Shown here one piece after another: positions 6,729-7,796 of a DNA stretch of 7,796 nt. The notes beneath the pieces were generated by a model. The model was not told where the DNA came from. It did no database searches and saw only the letters and a program-made list of their open reading frames with translations. This DNA comes from Verrucomicrobiales bacterium. Its GTDB lineage: Bacteria > Verrucomicrobiota > Verrucomicrobiia > Verrucomicrobiales > DEV007. Within the stretch, counting starts at the first letter, position 1. The number at the start of each line of letters is the position of its first letter. The DNA lies in contig QIKC01000095.1 in the NCBI GenBank assembly GCA_003232855.1, forward strand, positions 1 through 7,796, in the 5' to 3' direction. A program made the translations under genes and the position numbers.

Positions 6729-6944
6729 TTTATGAATCGGATACGGATGTTTTTTATGGCCTCGTTCTTGGTCGCTAGCGCGATGGGAGTTGCGGCGTGT
6801 TCGAAATCGGAGCCTGCAGATCGGGAGGAAAGCTCTTCGCCACAATCGAAACACGGCATAATTTTGGATGCGGCAAAGCGAGCCGCCGACACCGCGAACC
6901 GGCAAGTGGAGGCGATCGAGGAAAGCGCCGCAACGCCCGAGTAG
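6717..6944 (+). CDS. Small predicted lipoprotein
   Basis: Up to 75 residues. The N-terminus has basic residues (MNRIR), a hydrophobic stretch (MFFMASFLVASAMG) and a lipobox VAAC with the lipidated Cys at residue 28 (codon 6798-6800), so it should be a lipid-anchored envelope protein. The mature part is about 48 residues: a short polar linker rich in Ser and Glu, then a likely amphipathic helix (about LDAAKRAADTANRQVEAIEES). No family is recognised. Start choice is open. The ATG at 6717 overlaps the ribE stop (ATGA) but lies in a repeat; ATGs at 6732 and 6747 give cleaner signal peptides (MNRIRMFF or MFFMASF). No Shine-Dalgarno motif distinguishes them. It is the last plus-strand gene before the convergent hairpin region. 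Confidence 0.65.
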   Translation: MNANFMNRIRMFFMASFLVASAMGVAACSKSEPADREESSSPQSKHGIILDAAKRAADTANRQVEAIEESAATPE

Positions 6945-6952
6945 CGGAGTTC

Positions 6953-6973
6953 GGACGGAGAGGCTCTCCGTCC
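6953..6973. terminator. Perfect 9-bp inverted repeat (hairpin 1 of the convergent intergenic region)
   Basis: GGACGGAGA (6953-6961) pairs with TCTCCGTCC (6965-6973) around a GGC loop. It begins 8 nt after the lipoprotein stop. No run of T follows on either strand, so it is not a classic intrinsic terminator, but its place between converging genes suggests a terminator or 3'-end stabiliser acting both ways. Confidence 0.5.
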
Positions 6974-6988
6974 CACTTTGTGGGCGGA
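6967..6988. terminator. Alternative hairpin 2, overlapping hairpin 1
   Basis: CCCAC (6972-6976) pairs with GTGGG (6980-6984) around a TTT loop. TCCG (6967-6970) then pairs with CGGA (6985-6988) across a single bulged T, giving a 9-bp stem. It uses the same TCCGTCC arm as hairpin 1, so the two cannot form together. Confidence 0.45.
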
Positions 6989-7031
6989 CGTAGGCCGGGT
7001 TGTCTACCCGGCTCCGGGGGGCGTCCCACTT
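6969..7031. repeat. 10-bp direct repeat CGTCCCACTT bracketing hairpins 2 and 3
   Basis: CGTCCCACTT occurs at 6969-6978 and again at 7022-7031, 53 bp apart. The region between holds the arms of hairpins 2 and 3. This looks like a composite repetitive element (REP/BIME-like in layout). Whether it recurs elsewhere in the genome cannot be seen here. Confidence 0.5.
6994..7012. terminator. Hairpin 3, 7-bp GC-rich stem
   Basis: GCCGGGT (6994-7000) pairs perfectly with ACCCGGC (7006-7012) around a TGTCT loop, extendable by a G-T pair. It lies midway between the two converging genes and is followed by a G-rich run, not a T tract. With the neighbouring hairpins it probably forms a bidirectional terminator or a repeat element. 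Confidence 0.5.
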
Positions 7032-7032
7032 A

Positions 7033-7215
7033 CTAATCCGCGAGAATAGGCACAAGATCTTCCGACGCAGGATCACCGCCGTGGATGCCGGTAGGCACGA
7101 TCCGCCCAGAGGCCGATCCCTCTATCAAGAGGCCACCGCGCTCTAGGGCGATAACGATTTTGCCCGCTTCGATTTCGATGCGCTCGCCGCTGCTAATGTC
7201 CGCTGTGTCGATCAT
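7033..7215 (-). CDS. Small hypothetical protein downstream of nrdA
   Basis: The ATG at 7215-7213 opens 60 codons to TAG at 7035-7033. The product is acidic and beta-like, MIDTADISSGERIEIEAGKI then VIALERGGLLIEG, ending HGGDPASEDLVPILAD. The frame is open further upstream to an ATG at 7269, but that would overlap the end of nrdA by 19 nt and adds an unconvincing Arg-rich stretch, so the shorter start is preferred. It follows the nrdA stop by 35 nt on the same strand, so cotranscription is likely. No family is recognised and no Shine-Dalgarno motif is clear. The codons are less biased than those of nrdA, so coding status is moderate. Confidence 0.5.
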   Translation of the reverse strand: MIDTADISSGERIEIEAGKIVIALERGGLLIEGSASGRIVPTGIHGGDPASEDLVPILAD

Positions 7216-7250
7216 GATTTCTGTGGTTGGTGGTCTCTCTGCGCGGAAAT

Positions 7251-7796
7251 TTACTGACAGGCCTCGCATTCCTCGCCGTTGCGCATCGCCTCGATGCTAC
7301 AAGCGTTAGTTTCGGCCTCGGTATATTCACGCTGCGTCGAACCGGCGTGACCGCGCACCTCTTGCTTCACTTTGACAGTCACCTTGCCGCTGGAGCTGGC
7401 AGCCAGAGAGCGCAAGTAGTAGGTGGTCTTCAAACCGGCGTGCCAAGCGGCGCGATACATGTGGGAGAGGGTCTTCAAGTCGGGAGTGGCGAGGAATAAG
7501 TTGAGCGACTGCGACTGGTCGATCCACTTCTGGCGACGCGCGGCGGCGTCGATAAACCACTCGTAACTGATAGAAAATGCGGTGGCGTATTTCTTCTTCA
7601 GCTCGGCGGGGATTTCCTCAATGTCGGCGATTTCGCCATCGTGATATTTGAGCTGATCGGCCATGTCCTTGTCCCAAAGACCGAGCTTTTTAAGGTCGCG
7701 CACGAGGAAGGCATTGAGGACGATGAAGTCGCCGGAGAGATTGCTCTTCACGAACAGGTTCTTGTAAGTGGGCTCGATGCAGGGCGAACTGCCCAT
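7251..7796 (-). CDS. nrdA: Ribonucleoside-diphosphate reductase large subunit, class I, C-terminal part
   Basis: The minus-strand frame runs from the window edge to TAA at 7253-7251, giving 181 residues. The Met at the edge is internal, since the family is 700-1000 residues long. The enzyme reduces ribonucleoside diphosphates to deoxyribonucleotides for DNA synthesis. Visible family features are EPTYKNLFVKSNLSGDF, LVRDLKKLGLWD, FIDAAARRQKWIDQSQSLNLF and HMYRAAWHAGLKTTYYLR. The paired tyrosines (126-127 of this fragment) match the radical-relay pair Y730/Y731 of E. coli NrdA, which argues for a radical-transfer class I enzyme with a separate small subunit rather than class II. The C-terminus CSIEAMRNGEECEACQ carries the swivel cysteines that pass electrons from thioredoxin or glutaredoxin, here spaced CxxC. 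Neither the ATP cone nor the active-site region is in the window. Confidence 0.95.
   Translation of the reverse strand: MGSSPCIEPTYKNLFVKSNLSGDFIVLNAFLVRDLKKLGLWDKDMADQLKYHDGEIADIEEIPAELKKKYATAFSISYEWFIDAAARRQKWIDQSQSLNLFLATPDLKTLSHMYRAAWHAGLKTTYYLRSLAASSSGKVTVKVKQEVRGHAGSTQREYTEAETNACSIEAMRNGEECEACQ

Noticed and set aside
6797..7036. 79-codon plus-strand frame across the lipoprotein end and the hairpins
   Set aside because: It reads through the inverted repeats, giving Gly/Arg-rich sequence; the lipoprotein frame explains the first part better.
6597..7076. Minus-strand frames of 130 and 159 codons opposite ribE end and lipoprotein
   Set aside because: They span the repeats (IRVHSR-like peptides) and lack domain features; typical spurious ORFs over dispersed repeats.
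7085..7499. Plus-strand frames of 74 and 90 codons opposite the nrdA end
   Set aside because: They are complements of the nrdA C-terminus and the small ORF, with no coding features of their own.

Overview
The window reads as chromosomal DNA from a high-GC, free-living bacterium, most likely a member of Verrucomicrobiota (Opitutia/Verrucomicrobiae-like). This is inference, not a database result. It rests on a secreted PQQ-type beta-propeller next to a secreted DUF6807 protein, a very strong preference for C-ending codons, near-absence of Shine-Dalgarno motifs before start codons, and short intergenic repeats of a kind I associate with that phylum.

Layout. Positions 1-980 hold the 3' end of a large beta-rich extracellular protein. 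Positions 1039-2359/2382 encode a secreted PQQ-repeat (BamB-like) beta-propeller whose last about 26 codons are knocked out of frame by a small indel near 2275-2285. From 2416 a tightly packed plus-strand series follows: UDP-glucose 6-dehydrogenase (ugd, 2416-3732), the 16S rRNA m5C967 methyltransferase RsmB (GTG start at 3735, ending 4988), a 47-residue single-pass membrane protein (4998-5141), a secreted DUF6807 protein (5145-6083), riboflavin synthase (ribE, 6106-6720) and a small lipoprotein (6717-6944). Spacings of 2, 9, 3, 22 and -4 nt suggest cotranscription of at least the ugd-to-DUF6807 block. The series is functionally mixed: sugar nucleotide synthesis, ribosome modification, envelope proteins and flavin synthesis. 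It looks like a housekeeping neighbourhood, not a dedicated pathway.

On the minus strand, the right end holds the C-terminal 181 residues of a class I ribonucleotide reductase large subunit (nrdA, 7796-7251), followed by a small unknown ORF (7215-7033). The two transcription units converge on an 88-nt intergenic region (6945-7032) packed with three hairpins, two of them mutually exclusive, and a 10-bp direct repeat. This is probably a bidirectional terminator built from a repeat element.

A second repeat, nearly three copies of a 10-bp unit, lies exactly on the ribE/lipoprotein junction. It supplies the last codons of one gene and the first start codon of the next. No defence system, mobile element, CRISPR array, tRNA or rRNA was seen. 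The best leads are the propeller frameshift, the junction repeat, the hairpin cluster, the unlisted 47-residue membrane protein and the abrupt codon-usage change at ribE.
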